Shown piece by piece: positions 1-8,570 of a DNA stretch of 57,182 bases. Under the pieces are notes generated by a model, which saw only the letters and a program-made list of their open reading frames with translations, did no database searches and was not told the origin of the DNA. The position numbers and the translations under genes are program-made. Source of the DNA: Deltaproteobacteria bacterium (GTDB lineage Bacteria > Desulfobacterota > Dissulfuribacteria > Dissulfuribacterales > UBA5754); NCBI GenBank assembly GCA_036574075.1, contig JAINCN010000016.1, positions 1-57,182 on the forward strand, written 5' to 3'. How positions within the stretch are numbered: the first letter of the stretch is position 1; every line of letters starts with the position of its first letter.

Positions 1-296
1 ACCGCCGGTTCAACCATGTCCTGGACAAACTGGCCAAGACGATTGCCAAGCTCCCCAAGCTTTCTGCTGACCTCACGCACCAGACGATCCGTTTCCTTCA
101 GACGCTGGTCGGTCTCCCGCATACGACGGTCGGTCTCCTGCATTCGGCGGTCGGTCTCCTGCATTCGCCGGTCGGTCTCCTGGCTACTCTCGCGCAGCTC
201 GCGGATGAGCCGGTCGGTCTCCCGGCCTTGCTCAGCCAGCCCGGCGATCATGGCCTTGAGGTCATCCCAGCTAAGATCCGTTGTAATCGTGGTCAT
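1..296 (-). CDS. Coiled-coil protein, DUF3782-like (partial, runs off left edge)
   Basis: Ninety-eight codons are visible from an ATG at 296 and the frame is open to the window edge. The protein begins MTTITTDLSWDDLKAMIAGL and then carries a heptad-like tandem of QETDRRM units (about residues 38-60), continuing as RETDQRLKETDRLVREV. The repeat is visible in the DNA as direct copies between about 110 and 190. This N-terminal coiled coil followed by FVQDMVEPA is typical of bacterial proteins with a DUF3782 or PD-(D/E)XK nuclease-like C-terminal domain, but that domain lies outside the window, so no function is assigned. The tandem can vary in copy number by slippage without changing frame, because each unit is 21 nt. 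Confidence 0.7.
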   Translation of the reverse strand, partial: MTTITTDLSWDDLKAMIAGLAEQGRETDRLIRELRESSQETDRRMQETDRRMQETDRRMRETDQRLKETDRLVREVSRKLGELGNRLGQFVQDMVEPA

Positions 297-394
297 GGTG
301 AAATCCAAAGGGTTGTTTATATCATTAAACCATAGCCGCGCGTTTAGTGGAAGCCTGGGACGTCAAGCTTGGTGGTTCACATAAAACCGTAGCT

Positions 395-423
395 GTAGGC
401 CGGATAAGCGAAGCGCATCCGGC
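395..423. repeat. REP/BIME-like short palindrome
   Basis: The 29-bp stretch starts GTAGGCCGGATAAGC and ends GCATCCGGC, so GCCGGAT pairs with ATCCGGC. It has the layout of enterobacterial REP (Y-type) units and is a single copy here. The rest of 297-460 shows no gene; it lies between the leftmost CDS start and the repeat-truncated DUF488 fragment. Confidence 0.5.
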
Positions 424-460
424 TAAAAAAAGCATAGTTTACCTGTCCCTTTTTCCGCGA

Positions 461-525
461 CCCCATGGATGGGGGCTATTTGCCGCACGAAACAAATACC
501 CCGGCCGTAGGCTCACGGATTCAGG
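461..525 (-). repeat. Palindromic element family A, copy A1 (half element)
   Basis: Right half of a family A element: CATGGATGGGGGCTATTTG, then CCCCGGCCGTAGGC and the terminal CTCACGGATTCAGG. The other half is missing, and the left side merges into unrelated sequence near the REP-like hairpin. The terminal repeat abuts the first readable codons of a DUF488 fragment at 526, so the element marks a gene breakpoint. Confidence 0.75.
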
Positions 526-704
526 AAGTTTTCAATCGCCGGTATTGTTCTGAGCTTGACACAAAATCCGAGGTGGTGACGCGGCTCTTCGAAGATGCAG
601 AACGAGGTAGGCTTACTCTGCTGTATTCGGCTCGCGATGCTGAATACAATCAAGCGGTGGCACTAAGAGAGCTTGGGTGCGGACTCAAACCGCGAGTTCC
701 TTGA
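526..704 (+). pseudogene. DUF488 family protein, C-terminal fragment
   Basis: The frame entering from element A1 reads FNRRYCSELDTKSEVVTRLF, then LFEDAERGRLTLLYSARD and NQAVALREL before a stop at 704. This matches the C-terminal end of the DUF488 family, which normally has a Y-x-x-E-L stretch followed by a T-L-L-Y-x-A-(K/R)-D strand. The first roughly 60-70 residues are missing, and the homology starts right at the element terminus, so the gene was truncated at that point. The 3' end overlaps the end of the convergent GNAT gene. Confidence 0.6.
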
Positions 705-1344
705 CATACGTTGACACATAGACGGCCATTTTGACATCAGGGGCGAATTTGGTGATCTGTCTTCGGTCGAGGAACTGGAATCCGTACCTTTCGAATACGC
801 ATGGATGCCGTCTATCTTCGAAGGTCTGGATCTGGCCGTAGACGCGCCTGGCTCCACGGCGTTTTGCGGCTTCAAGAAAGGTGAAAACGAGCCTTCGGGA
901 CGCGGTCCCGTTCCGCCACTCAGGCAGGAGATTGATGTGGAAGTGGGCGGAGTTTCGGGGTTTTTTAGGGGTCTCGAAAAATGCACGTTTTACGGTCCAA
1001 AGAATGAAATCCCTGCTTCTGGCGTCGTAGCGGCCTCGAAGAAGATTGTATGCAACCCGGGGGACGATCTTCCCCATGAAAATGGCCCCTTGTGCCCAAG
1101 GGTGAAGCAGGTGTCTGAGGCAACCGGTGAGATATCCGATCACCTGCCCTTCGGCAACGGCAACAAAACAGCTTTCCGGCTCCCAGAAGGTGTAGTAGTT
1201 CGTGAAGAAGTCCGCAAACGCACGACGGTCTGAAAAGATAGGATCTATGGGATTTCCCATGAACCCCGTCTCGCAGCAGATGCGCCGGATGTCTTCCCGG
1301 TCATCGGGGCGATACGGCCTGATGATACAGGGTTTTGATGTCAT
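685..1344 (-). CDS. GNAT-family N-acetyltransferase
   Basis: A 219-residue protein starting MTSKPCIIRPYRPDDREDIR. The N-terminal I-R-P-x-x-x-x-D pattern and the central FVAVAEGQVIGYLTG strand are typical of the GNAT fold. The C-terminal LEAAKRRGARRVYGQIQTF and FERYGFQF segments fit the acetyl-CoA-binding helix and last strands. I chose ATG 1344 over an in-frame upstream start at 1521 because the extra 59 residues are the antisense of the glycosyltransferase end and look non-protein-like. The gene overlaps the 3' end of the upstream glycosyltransferase by 44 nt, indicating co-transcription and translational coupling. The substrate is unknown; the context suggests glycan or lipid modification. 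Confidence 0.75.
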   Translation of the reverse strand: MTSKPCIIRPYRPDDREDIRRICCETGFMGNPIDPIFSDRRAFADFFTNYYTFWEPESCFVAVAEGQVIGYLTGCLRHLLHPWAQGAIFMGKIVPRVAYNLLRGRYDARSRDFILWTVKRAFFETPKKPRNSAHFHINLLPEWRNGTASRRLVFTFLEAAKRRGARRVYGQIQTFEDRRHPCVFERYGFQFLDRRQITKFAPDVKMAVYVSTYVKELAV

Positions 1345-2536
1345 TTCCGGGGGTCTTTTCGAGGAGGGATTCGTGACTTCGCTCCGCAACGGCCCGGTAG
1401 AGACGAAACAGGCGATCGAATACGATAGTGGAGTCGTAGCGGCTTCGCATCCTTTCGATGCGGGCACGTTTTTTTTCTGCGGTTTCCCCGATCCGAAAGA
1501 CCTGGATAACGGCCTCGGCAAGGGCGTCAGGCTCAGGCCCCTTTGCCATTACGGCCGGGATCTCGCCTTGGGTCACCTCTTCGAGCCCGCCTCCTTCCAC
1601 CCCAAGGACGCGGGTGCCGCATGCCTGGGCCTCTGCGGCCGCAAGGCCGAAGGTCTCGCATGTTCCGGCGTGCACGAATAAATCCGCTGCCGAATAGTAT
1701 TCAGCAAGGGTTTCCGTGCCTTCGATGTACGCTATGTGGGTAATATCCGGGTAGTTGCGGGTCGCGTGTAAGACCAGATCACTCAGTTCTCCATCGCCTA
1801 TGAGTAGGAGGTGGTAACGATCCTCTGCTTGCCGGAGATGGTCCATCATCCCGATAAGGGAGCGGATGTTTTTCTCTCGGGCGAGCCGTCCGGAAAAGAG
1901 AAGGAGGCGGACATCAGGCGCTATACCCAGCTCCATTCGGATGCGTTTACTGGAATCGCAGGGGGAGAAGCGGACTGTGTCTGTTCCAAGGGGGACGTGC
2001 ACCAGATTCCTGATGCCGATCTTTTCGAGTTCATGGACAAGGCGGCGTGCGGGGACGAAAGTGGCGTCCATGCAGTTATAAAGACGGACCAGATAACGGG
2101 AGACGAGCCTGGAAAAAGACCTTTCGGCAAGGGAACCTGCGAATCTTTGGATGGTGCGACCGAGGGCGCGGGGGTAATCCGAATGGTAGAAGGCCACGAC
2201 CGGGATCCGATGGCGTTCACCGGCCTCGATCCCGATCCAGGCCGCACGGTAGGGGTCTCCGACCTCGATCACGTCCGGCGCCTCCTGCGCGATCACGTCG
2301 AGGATCTTCGCGCGAGCCACGAGCATCCGGTAGCTTTTGGAGCCGGGAAGACGGGGAGATGCGATTTCATGGACGGTGGCGTTTTTCTCGATCCTCGTAC
2401 GGTCACGGTCGGACGGGACGATGACACAGTGGCTGAGGGCGCTGTTGCGGCCGATGAAACGCATCTTGTCGCGGATGTAACGCTTCACTCCGCCGCTCAG
2501 CGGGCTGTAGAACTGTACGATATCACAGATTTTCAT
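1301..2536 (-). CDS. Glycosyltransferase family 4 (GT-B fold)
   Basis: A 411-residue protein beginning MKICDIVQFYSPLSGGVKRY, with the N-terminal glycine-rich acceptor-site loop of GT4 enzymes. The C-terminal half has the nucleotide-sugar site: LLFSGRLAREKNIRSLIGMM, then a TCETFGLAAAEAQACG segment with the E-x7-E pattern. It presumably transfers a sugar from a nucleotide-sugar donor to a lipid or glycan; the acceptor cannot be read from sequence. It is transcribed away from the PHP-GT4 fusion and followed by the GNAT gene. The palindromic element B1 begins at its start codon, so its ribosome-binding region lies inside the element and only a weak CAGG-type Shine-Dalgarno is visible. Confidence 0.85.
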   Translation of the reverse strand: MKICDIVQFYSPLSGGVKRYIRDKMRFIGRNSALSHCVIVPSDRDRTRIEKNATVHEIASPRLPGSKSYRMLVARAKILDVIAQEAPDVIEVGDPYRAAWIGIEAGERHRIPVVAFYHSDYPRALGRTIQRFAGSLAERSFSRLVSRYLVRLYNCMDATFVPARRLVHELEKIGIRNLVHVPLGTDTVRFSPCDSSKRIRMELGIAPDVRLLLFSGRLAREKNIRSLIGMMDHLRQAEDRYHLLLIGDGELSDLVLHATRNYPDITHIAYIEGTETLAEYYSAADLFVHAGTCETFGLAAAEAQACGTRVLGVEGGGLEEVTQGEIPAVMAKGPEPDALAEAVIQVFRIGETAEKKRARIERMRSRYDSTIVFDRLFRLYRAVAERSHESLLEKTPGNDIKTLYHQAVSPR

Positions 2537-2731
2537 GGCCTGATCCCGCTGAAAAAACCCGATTCTCGCGGCGTTACTTCAATTTTCCAGCCCATGCGAC
2601 TGATGATCCCACACCCTTCCCCTCCCCCGATGGGGGAGGGATGGGGAGGAGGAAAATTTTACGACTTCCCTACGGTCGGGCTTTTTGAGCGGGATCAGAT
2701 TCTTAGGTTTTTGTAGTGCGATCATGGCCTG
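2534..2731. repeat. Palindromic element family B, copy B1, with flanking 9-bp direct repeats
   Basis: The outer shell is TGATCCCGCTGAAAAAACCC on the left and TCGGGCTTTTTGAGCGGGAT on the right, which pair with each other. It is followed by a tail ending AGGTTTTTGTAGTGCGATCA. The inner core is a separate C-rich/G-rich hairpin around 2610-2655 (CCTCCCCCGATGGGGGAGG). CATGGCCTG occurs at both 2534-2542 and 2723-2731, consistent with a target duplication. The left copy contains the start codon of the minus-strand glycosyltransferase. Confidence 0.7.
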
Positions 2732-2814
2732 GATACCGGAATTTTACTGAATCTGACATGTAAGCGTATAAAACCTACAGGAGGATTTCCCTTTTCTGAA
2801 CCGTTCTGACTGTA

Positions 2815-2870
2815 TTGTCACATAAATGTAACTCCTTCGTCATCATCCTGTAACAATATCGGACTACGAT
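2815..2870 (+). promoter_or_regulatory. Four-unit Pho box array with candidate -10 element
   Basis: Four 7-mers lie on an exact 11-bp period: TTGTCAC (2815), ATGTAAC (2826), TCGTCAT (2837) and CTGTAAC (2848). The Pho-box consensus is CTGTCAT units spaced by 4-bp AT-rich gaps, an 11-bp period. Ten bases after the last unit is TACGAT (2865-2870), a plausible -10. In PhoB-dependent promoters the box replaces the -35 and lies about this far from the -10. The downstream gene is the PHP-GT4 fusion; transcription would start near 2877, giving a leader of about 42 nt. The rest of 2732-2918 has no gene. Confidence 0.6.
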
Positions 2871-2918
2871 CCAAATGAAACGGCCTCAACGATCCGTCCT
2901 CTCAAAGGAGGTGCGAAG

Positions 2919-5366
2919 GTGGACAACCCTTCTGGTGACGCGATCCGCATCGATCTACATGTCCATTCCCGCTTTTCCAATGAGCCAGGTCAGTGGATAC
3001 TTAGAAAGATGGGATTCCGGGAGAGTTACACAGACCCCCTGGAGCTTTATTCCATCGCGCGAGATCGGGGCATGACACATGTAACCATCACGGATCATAA
3101 TACCATAGATGGGTGTCTGTGCATCGCCCACCTTCCTGACGTCATGGTCAGCGAGGAGGTGACGGCCGTCTTTCCCGAGGACGGATGCAAGATCCATGTT
3201 CTCGTCCTGGATATCACCGAGTCCATGCACGCGGAGATCCAGAGGCTCAGGGAAAACGTCTATGACCTCGTGCAATATCTGAACATGGAAGGGATCACCC
3301 ACATCCTCGCCCACGCCCTCTATCCGGTGAATCAGCGGCTCACCATGGAGCACGTGGAAAAGCTTCTCATACTCTTCAAGAATTTCGAGATGAATGGGGC
3401 GAGAAGCGCACTTCCCAACCAGACGCTCGAACTCATCTTTTCCGAACTCACGCCCTCGTTCATGGCCGAGCTTTCGGAAAGGCACCGAATCACCCCTCTG
3501 TATCCTGAGCCATGGCGCAAGACCGTCACGGGTGGCTCGGATGATCACAGCTCTCTCAACATCGCGCGGACCTATACGACCGTTCCTGCCGGGACGACCA
3601 TTGCCGATATCTTAGCAGCTATACGTCGGGGCGATACCCGGGTCGTCTCCCGCCCTCCGTCACCTCGGACCTTTGCCCACAACCTCTACGGAATCGGCTG
3701 GCGTTACTATAAGGAGAGGTTTTCCCTGGGAAACCGGGTGGGAAAGGACGTCCTGCTCGCCTGGATCGAAGAGGTCCTTCGCCCGGAGGCCACGGGTAAC
3801 TCCGGTCTCTGGAAGAGACTTTGCAGGCTTTATACCCAGTACCGGCCGGCAAGATCGACGCGGCATTTTGACGCGACTTCCCAGGGGATGTTCTACGATG
3901 TGGCGAAAAAGGTGGTGACCGGCGACCGGGTCCTTCTCTCATGCCTGGGCGGGAAAATCGGTCAGAAAGAGAAGGAACAGGCCCTTTTCAGGTTTGCGTG
4001 CGCAGTGTCCAACCAGGTCCTTGGAAAGGCGACCGATTTCCTGTCGAATAACGCGCTTTCCTTTAATATCTTTCAGATCTTCCAGTTCTTGGGGTCAGCC
4101 GGGTCCCTGCACACCGCCCTTTCCCCATACTTTGTGGCCTACGCACTTTTCCAGCAGGACCGGGCCCTTTGCCGGAAGGTGATCGGCCATTTCATCCCCC
4201 AAGGTCCGCGGTCATCCTTACCGTGTATGAAGGTTGCCCACTTTACGGACACATTCTTCGACGTCAACGGAGTCGCCCTCACCATCCAGCAGCAGGCGAG
4301 GATCGCAAAGGAGACGGGCAAGCCCCTTACGGTCATCACGTGCGGCAAGGAATCGGATCCTGCCAACGCCCCCTACAGGAATTTTACCCCCATTAGTCTT
4401 TTGCGCCTTCCAGAGTATCCCCTTCAGGAGCTTGCCATTCCACCCTTTCTCGAAATGCTCGATTACTGCTATGAGAGGGGCTTTACCCATTTTCATCTCG
4501 CAACGCCTGGGCCGGTGGGCCTTGCCGGGCTCGCCATCGCCAAGATCCTCGGACTTCCTTGTTTCGGAACGTATCACACGGCCTTTCCCGAGTACGCGGG
4601 AAGGCTCACGGCAGACAGCGACATCGAGGCCGGGATGTGGCAGTTCATGCTCTGGTTCTACCGGAACATGGACGCCGTTTTCGTCCCTTCTTGTAGCACC
4701 GCTGAAGAACTTGCAGGCCACGGGGTGGAACAGGACCGCATCCAGATCTATCCCCGGGGGGTGGACACTCGAAGGTTTCATCCCTCGAAGCGGAACGGTT
4801 TCTATGGCCGTTACGGCAAGGAAGGGGGCATCAAGCTCCTTTACGTAGGCCGGGTGTCTCGGGAAAAGAATCTCGACATCCTGGCAGAGGCATACAGGCG
4901 TATCCACAAAGAGGACCCCAACGTCCATCTCATCATCGTTGGAGACGGCCCCTACAGGGAAGAACTCCAGGCCTCCCTTGCCGGGACCTCGGCGCTATGC
5001 ACAGGGGTCCTTAGGGGGGAAGATCTTGCCGCCGCGTATGCGTCAGCGGATCTCTTTGTGTTTCCCAGCACCACTGACACCTTCGGGAACGTAGTCCTCG
5101 AGGCCCAGGCCTCGGGGCTGCCTGTGGTGGTGACGGATCGTGGTGGGCCGCGGGAAAACATGATCCCGGAGAAGACCGGAGTTGTCGTCCCTGGAGACGA
5201 TATCGAAGGGATGACCCACGCCATCTGGGCGCTTGTCACAGATGAAACGAGGAGGAAAGCCATGGGAACAGCCGCCTTTGAGTACATGCGGGAACGCTCC
5301 TTCGAAAAGGCATTCGAGCGCACATGGGAGCTTTACGGCCGGATCCGGCCGGTGGCCGTCTGCTGA
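2919..5366 (+). CDS. PHP-domain / GT4 glycosyltransferase fusion
   Basis: An 815-residue protein starting at GTG 2919, with AAGGAGGTG at 2905-2913 as ribosome-binding site. Residues 1 to about 215 form a PHP metal-dependent phosphoesterase domain: DLHVHSRFS near residue 8, DHNTIDG near 57, and GGSDDHSS near 205 supply the usual His/Asp metal ligands. Residues about 215-430 are helical and unassigned. From about 436 (MKVAHFTDTFFDVNGVA) there is a complete GT4 enzyme of the diacylglycerol-glucosyltransferase/SqdX type, with GRVSREKN near 645 and a C-terminal FPSTTDTFGNVVLEAQASG donor site. The Pho boxes suggest induction by phosphate starvation. I infer that the PHP half frees diacylglycerol or a related acceptor from a phospholipid and the GT half glycosylates it; that coupling is not proven by sequence. 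Confidence 0.85.
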   Translation: MDNPSGDAIRIDLHVHSRFSNEPGQWILRKMGFRESYTDPLELYSIARDRGMTHVTITDHNTIDGCLCIAHLPDVMVSEEVTAVFPEDGCKIHVLVLDITESMHAEIQRLRENVYDLVQYLNMEGITHILAHALYPVNQRLTMEHVEKLLILFKNFEMNGARSALPNQTLELIFSELTPSFMAELSERHRITPLYPEPWRKTVTGGSDDHSSLNIARTYTTVPAGTTIADILAAIRRGDTRVVSRPPSPRTFAHNLYGIGWRYYKERFSLGNRVGKDVLLAWIEEVLRPEATGNSGLWKRLCRLYTQYRPARSTRHFDATSQGMFYDVAKKVVTGDRVLLSCLGGKIGQKEKEQALFRFACAVSNQVLGKATDFLSNNALSFNIFQIFQFLGSAGSLHTALSPYFVAYALFQQDRALCRKVIGHFIPQGPRSSLPCMKVAHFTDTFFDVNGVALTIQQQARIAKETGKPLTVITCGKESDPANAPYRNFTPISLLRLPEYPLQELAIPPFLEMLDYCYERGFTHFHLATPGPVGLAGLAIAKILGLPCFGTYHTAFPEYAGRLTADSDIEAGMWQFMLWFYRNMDAVFVPSCSTAEELAGHGVEQDRIQIYPRGVDTRRFHPSKRNGFYGRYGKEGGIKLLYVGRVSREKNLDILAEAYRRIHKEDPNVHLIIVGDGPYREELQASLAGTSALCTGVLRGEDLAAAYASADLFVFPSTTDTFGNVVLEAQASGLPVVVTDRGGPRENMIPEKTGVVVPGDDIEGMTHAIWALVTDETRRKAMGTAAFEYMRERSFEKAFERTWELYGRIRPVAVC

Positions 5367-5382
5367 TCGGGCCATCGCCGTC

Positions 5383-6681
5383 ATGCCCAAGACCTTTGTC
5401 CTCGACACCAATGTCCTTCTTCACAATCCGAGTTCTGTCTTTGCCTTTGAGAAAAACCAGGTCGTCATCCCCTTTGCCGTCATCGAAGAGATCGACAACC
5501 AGAAGCGCAGACAGGACGAGATCGGCAGAAACGCCCGTGAGATCTCCCGCATACTCGACGGGCTGAGAAACGGCTCGCGCCTGTCCGATGAGGTGGGCCT
5601 GCCAAACGGAGGTACACTTCGAATCGAGCTCAACCACCTGGATGTGCAGGGGCTTCCCCTGGGAATGGACCCTGAAAAATCCGACAACCGCATCCTCGCC
5701 GTGGCCCATGCCCTCAATGCCGAGGGGCGTTTTCCAGTCGTTCTTGTCACGAAGGACCTGAATCTCCGCATCAAGGCGGACGTCTTGGGGATTCGGGCAG
5801 AAGATTTCTCAAACGACAAGGTGGATTATCTCCAGCTCTATACAGGAGTGGCTGAAAAAGGGCTGACAGCCGAGGAATTGGACGTCTTTTTTCGAGATAA
5901 GGGCCTTTTCGTCCAGGACGGGGCCTTTTATCCCAACCAGTTCCTCATTCTAAGAAACAGTTCGTGTCCCTCCCAATCAGCGCTCGGGCGATACAGGCGC
6001 GGGAAGGTCCATGCCCTGCGTCACGCCGACGCGGTCTGTTTCGAAGTCCGAGCCCGGAACAAGGAGCAGCGGTTCGCTTTCGAGCTCCTTCTCGACGACG
6101 AGGTCAAGGTCGTGACCCTTGTCGGAAACGCGGGTACGGGAAAGACCTTGCTGGCCCTGGCGGTGGGGCTTGAAAAGGTCCTCGAAGAGGGGCTCTATTC
6201 GAGGCTCCTCGTGACGAGGCCCCTTGTCCCCATGGGGGATGACCTTGGCTATCTGCCCGGGAGCAAGGAAGAAAAGCTCAGGCCATGGATGCAGCCTATC
6301 TACGACAATCTGGAGTACCTCCTCGGAAACTGCGCAGACAGGGGCGACATCATTCGGGACTATATGTCAAGGGACATCATCCAGATGGAGGCCCTGACCT
6401 ACATTCGGGGGCGAAGCATCCCGAACCAGTTCATCATCTGTGACGAGGCCCAGAACCTCACGCCCCACATGATCAAGACCTTGGTCACGCGCGTCGGCGA
6501 GGGCTCGAAGATCGTCTTTACCGGGGATCCGGAGCAGATCGACAATCCCTATCTCGATGCGAGCAGCAACGGACTTACCTATCTGGTGGAAAAGTTCAAG
6601 ACCGAGGAGATCGCTGGCCATGTGAGCCTCGTAAAGGGCGAACGCTCCCGCGTTGCCGAGATCGGGGCCAGGGTCTTGTAA
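5383..6681 (+). CDS. PIN-domain / PhoH-like ATPase
   Basis: A 432-residue protein starting [16 protein letters not shown] (ATG 5383, 16 nt after the fusion gene). The first ~150 residues are a PIN ribonuclease-like domain with the acidic residues DTNVL, EEID and DNRILA. Residues ~225-432 are a PhoH ATPase domain: [13 protein letters not shown] (Walker A), [19 protein letters not shown] (Walker B) and [12 protein letters not shown]-PhoH proteins (PhoH2 type) are thought to act as RNA helicase/ribonucleases. An in-frame start at 5233 would overlap the fusion gene's C-terminus and is not needed. Despite the name, PhoH-like proteins are not necessarily phosphate-regulated, though this copy may share the upstream transcript. 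Confidence 0.9.
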   Translation: MPKTFVLDTNVLLHNPSSVFAFEKNQVVIPFAVIEEIDNQKRRQDEIGRNAREISRILDGLRNGSRLSDEVGLPNGGTLRIELNHLDVQGLPLGMDPEKSDNRILAVAHALNAEGRFPVVLVTKDLNLRIKADVLGIRAEDFSNDKVDYLQLYTGVAEKGLTAEELDVFFRDKGLFVQDGAFYPNQFLILRNSSCPSQSALGRYRRGKVHALRHADAVCFEVRARNKEQRFAFELLLDDEVKVVTLVGNAGTGKTLLALAVGLEKVLEEGLYSRLLVTRPLVPMGDDLGYLPGSKEEKLRPWMQPIYDNLEYLLGNCADRGDIIRDYMSRDIIQMEALTYIRGRSIPNQFIICDEAQNLTPHMIKTLVTRVGEGSKIVFTGDPEQIDNPYLDASSNGLTYLVEKFKTEEIAGHVSLVKGERSRVAEIGARVL

Positions 6682-6770
6682 GACCGGGGCCGGGTCATTT
6701 CCCCTGCGCTTGCCCGCAGGTTCATCCGGGTTTATCCTCTCGATCCCACATTTCAGATATCAGAGGCCCC

Positions 6771-8564
6771 ATGCCAGCACTCCCTTTTAGAAATATCGCC
6801 ATCATCGCCCACGTCGACCACGGAAAGACCACTCTCGTGGATGCCATGCTCAAGCAGAGCGGCATCTTTCGTGAAAATCAGGTGGTCGAGGAGCGGATCA
6901 TGGACTCCAACGTCCTTGAAAAGGAACGCGGGATCACGATACTTGCCAAGAATACCGCAGTCACGTACGAGGGGATCAAGATCAACATCGTGGACACCCC
7001 TGGGCACGCCGACTTTGGGGGGGAAGTGGAACGGACGCTCCGCATGGTGGACGGGGTGATCCTGCTGGTTGACTCTGCAGAAGGCCCGCTTCCACAGACC
7101 CGCTATGTCCTGAGAAAGGCCCTCGAGCTGGGTCTTCCACAGATCGTGGTTGTGAACAAGATAGACCGCTCGGACGCGAGGCCCGGGGAGGTCCTGGACG
7201 AGGTATATGACCTCTTCATCGAGCTCGATGCCACTGATGAACAGCTCGATTTTCCGGTGCTTTACACCAACGCCAAAAAGGGCGTGGCCCACCGGGAGCC
7301 TGGAGACGACTCCCTGGACCTCCGGCCCCTTTTCGAGGAAATCGTGCGCCGCCTTCCGCCCCCGTCCGGGGATCCGGAGGCCCCGCTCCAGCTCCTCGTC
7401 ACCAACCTCGACTACAGCGACTACCTGGGGATGCTTGCCATCGGAAGGGTTTTCAACGGCCGGATCCGCACGGGAAGCACTGTCGGCATCTCGAAGGAAA
7501 ACGGGATCGTTCCCGTGCGCGTGGGTGAGCTTTTCACCCATGAGGGACTCGAGAGGATCAGGGTGAGCGAGGCATTGGCGGGCGACATAGTCGCCCTTGC
7601 GGGCATCGACGACGTGGCGATCGGAGATACCCTTGTGGACACGGAAAACCCCAGGCCCATGCATCGTCTTCGAGTAGACGAACCCACGCTTGCCATGGTC
7701 TTCTCCGTCAACTCTTCGCCCTTTGCCGGAAAGGAAGGCAAATCCGTCACCTCCCGGCATATTCGGGCCAGGCTTGAAAAGGAGATGCTCCACAACGTGA
7801 GCTTGCGGGTCGAGGTCCTCGAGACGGATGCCTTCAAGGTCATGGGAAGGGGTGAACTCCAGCTCGCCATCCTCATCGAGACCATGAGGCGCGAGGGTTT
7901 CGAACTCAGCGTCTCCCGCCCGGAGATCCTCACCAGGGAGATCGACGGGGTCCTTCATGAGCCTGTCGAGATAGTCGTGGTGGACTGCCCGGAGGAATAC
8001 CTCGGCATCGTGACCCAGGGTCTCGGGGCCCGGCGGGGAAAGATGCTCAAGATGTCAAACCTCGGAGGGAGGGTCAGGGTCGAATTCCGCATCCCCTCCC
8101 GGGGACTCATAGGATACCGCTCCCAGTTCCTCACCGAGACCAGGGGGACCGGCATCCTCACCCACCTCTTCGACGGCTACGAACCCTGGCACGGACCCAT
8201 CCCGGAGAGGACCAACGGCGCCCTTGTCGCGGACCGCGTGGGCAGGACCACCACGTACGCCCTTTTCCATCTCCAGCCCCGGGGGATCCTCTTCGTGGGG
8301 CCGGGCGTGGAATGCTACGAGGGCATGATCATCGGAGAGCACAACCGGGACGTGGATCTGGACGTGAATGTCACCAGGGAAAAGAAACTCACAAACATCC
8401 GGGCAGCCGGGTCCGACGAGGCCCTCAGGCTCGTCCCCCCACAGGTCATGACCCTTGAAAAGTCCCTTGAGTGGATCGCCTCGGACGAACTCGTGGAGGT
8501 CACCCCCACTCGAATCCGTCTCAGAAAAAAGGTGCTTCAGACAGGCAGACGGCCCAGGAAATAG
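6771..8564 (+). CDS. typA: Ribosome-associated GTPase TypA/BipA
   Basis: A 597-residue translational GTPase, the usual length for TypA/BipA. G motifs are visible near the N-terminus: [12 protein letters not shown] (G1), GITILAKN (G2), [14 protein letters not shown] (G3) and [10 protein letters not shown] (G4). Domains II, III and V and the C-terminal TypA-specific region ([17 protein letters not shown]) follow. It acts on the ribosome in stress and cold adaptation and in 50S assembly. The 89-nt gap after phoH-like (6682-6770) holds no further gene, and the gene converges with flxA, only 6 nt between the two stops. Confidence 0.95.
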   Translation: MPALPFRNIAIIAHVDHGKTTLVDAMLKQSGIFRENQVVEERIMDSNVLEKERGITILAKNTAVTYEGIKINIVDTPGHADFGGEVERTLRMVDGVILLVDSAEGPLPQTRYVLRKALELGLPQIVVVNKIDRSDARPGEVLDEVYDLFIELDATDEQLDFPVLYTNAKKGVAHREPGDDSLDLRPLFEEIVRRLPPPSGDPEAPLQLLVTNLDYSDYLGMLAIGRVFNGRIRTGSTVGISKENGIVPVRVGELFTHEGLERIRVSEALAGDIVALAGIDDVAIGDTLVDTENPRPMHRLRVDEPTLAMVFSVNSSPFAGKEGKSVTSRHIRARLEKEMLHNVSLRVEVLETDAFKVMGRGELQLAILIETMRREGFELSVSRPEILTREIDGVLHEPVEIVVVDCPEEYLGIVTQGLGARRGKMLKMSNLGGRVRVEFRIPSRGLIGYRSQFLTETRGTGILTHLFDGYEPWHGPIPERTNGALVADRVGRTTTYALFHLQPRGILFVGPGVECYEGMIIGEHNRDVDLDVNVTREKKLTNIRAAGSDEALRLVPPQVMTLEKSLEWIASDELVEVTPTRIRLRKKVLQTGRRPRK

Positions 8565-8570
8565 GGGCTG

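Noticed and set aside
110-190. Tandem direct repeats as a CRISPR array
   Set aside because: The units are 21 nt without spacers and code for the QETDRRM coiled-coil repeat of the minus-strand protein.
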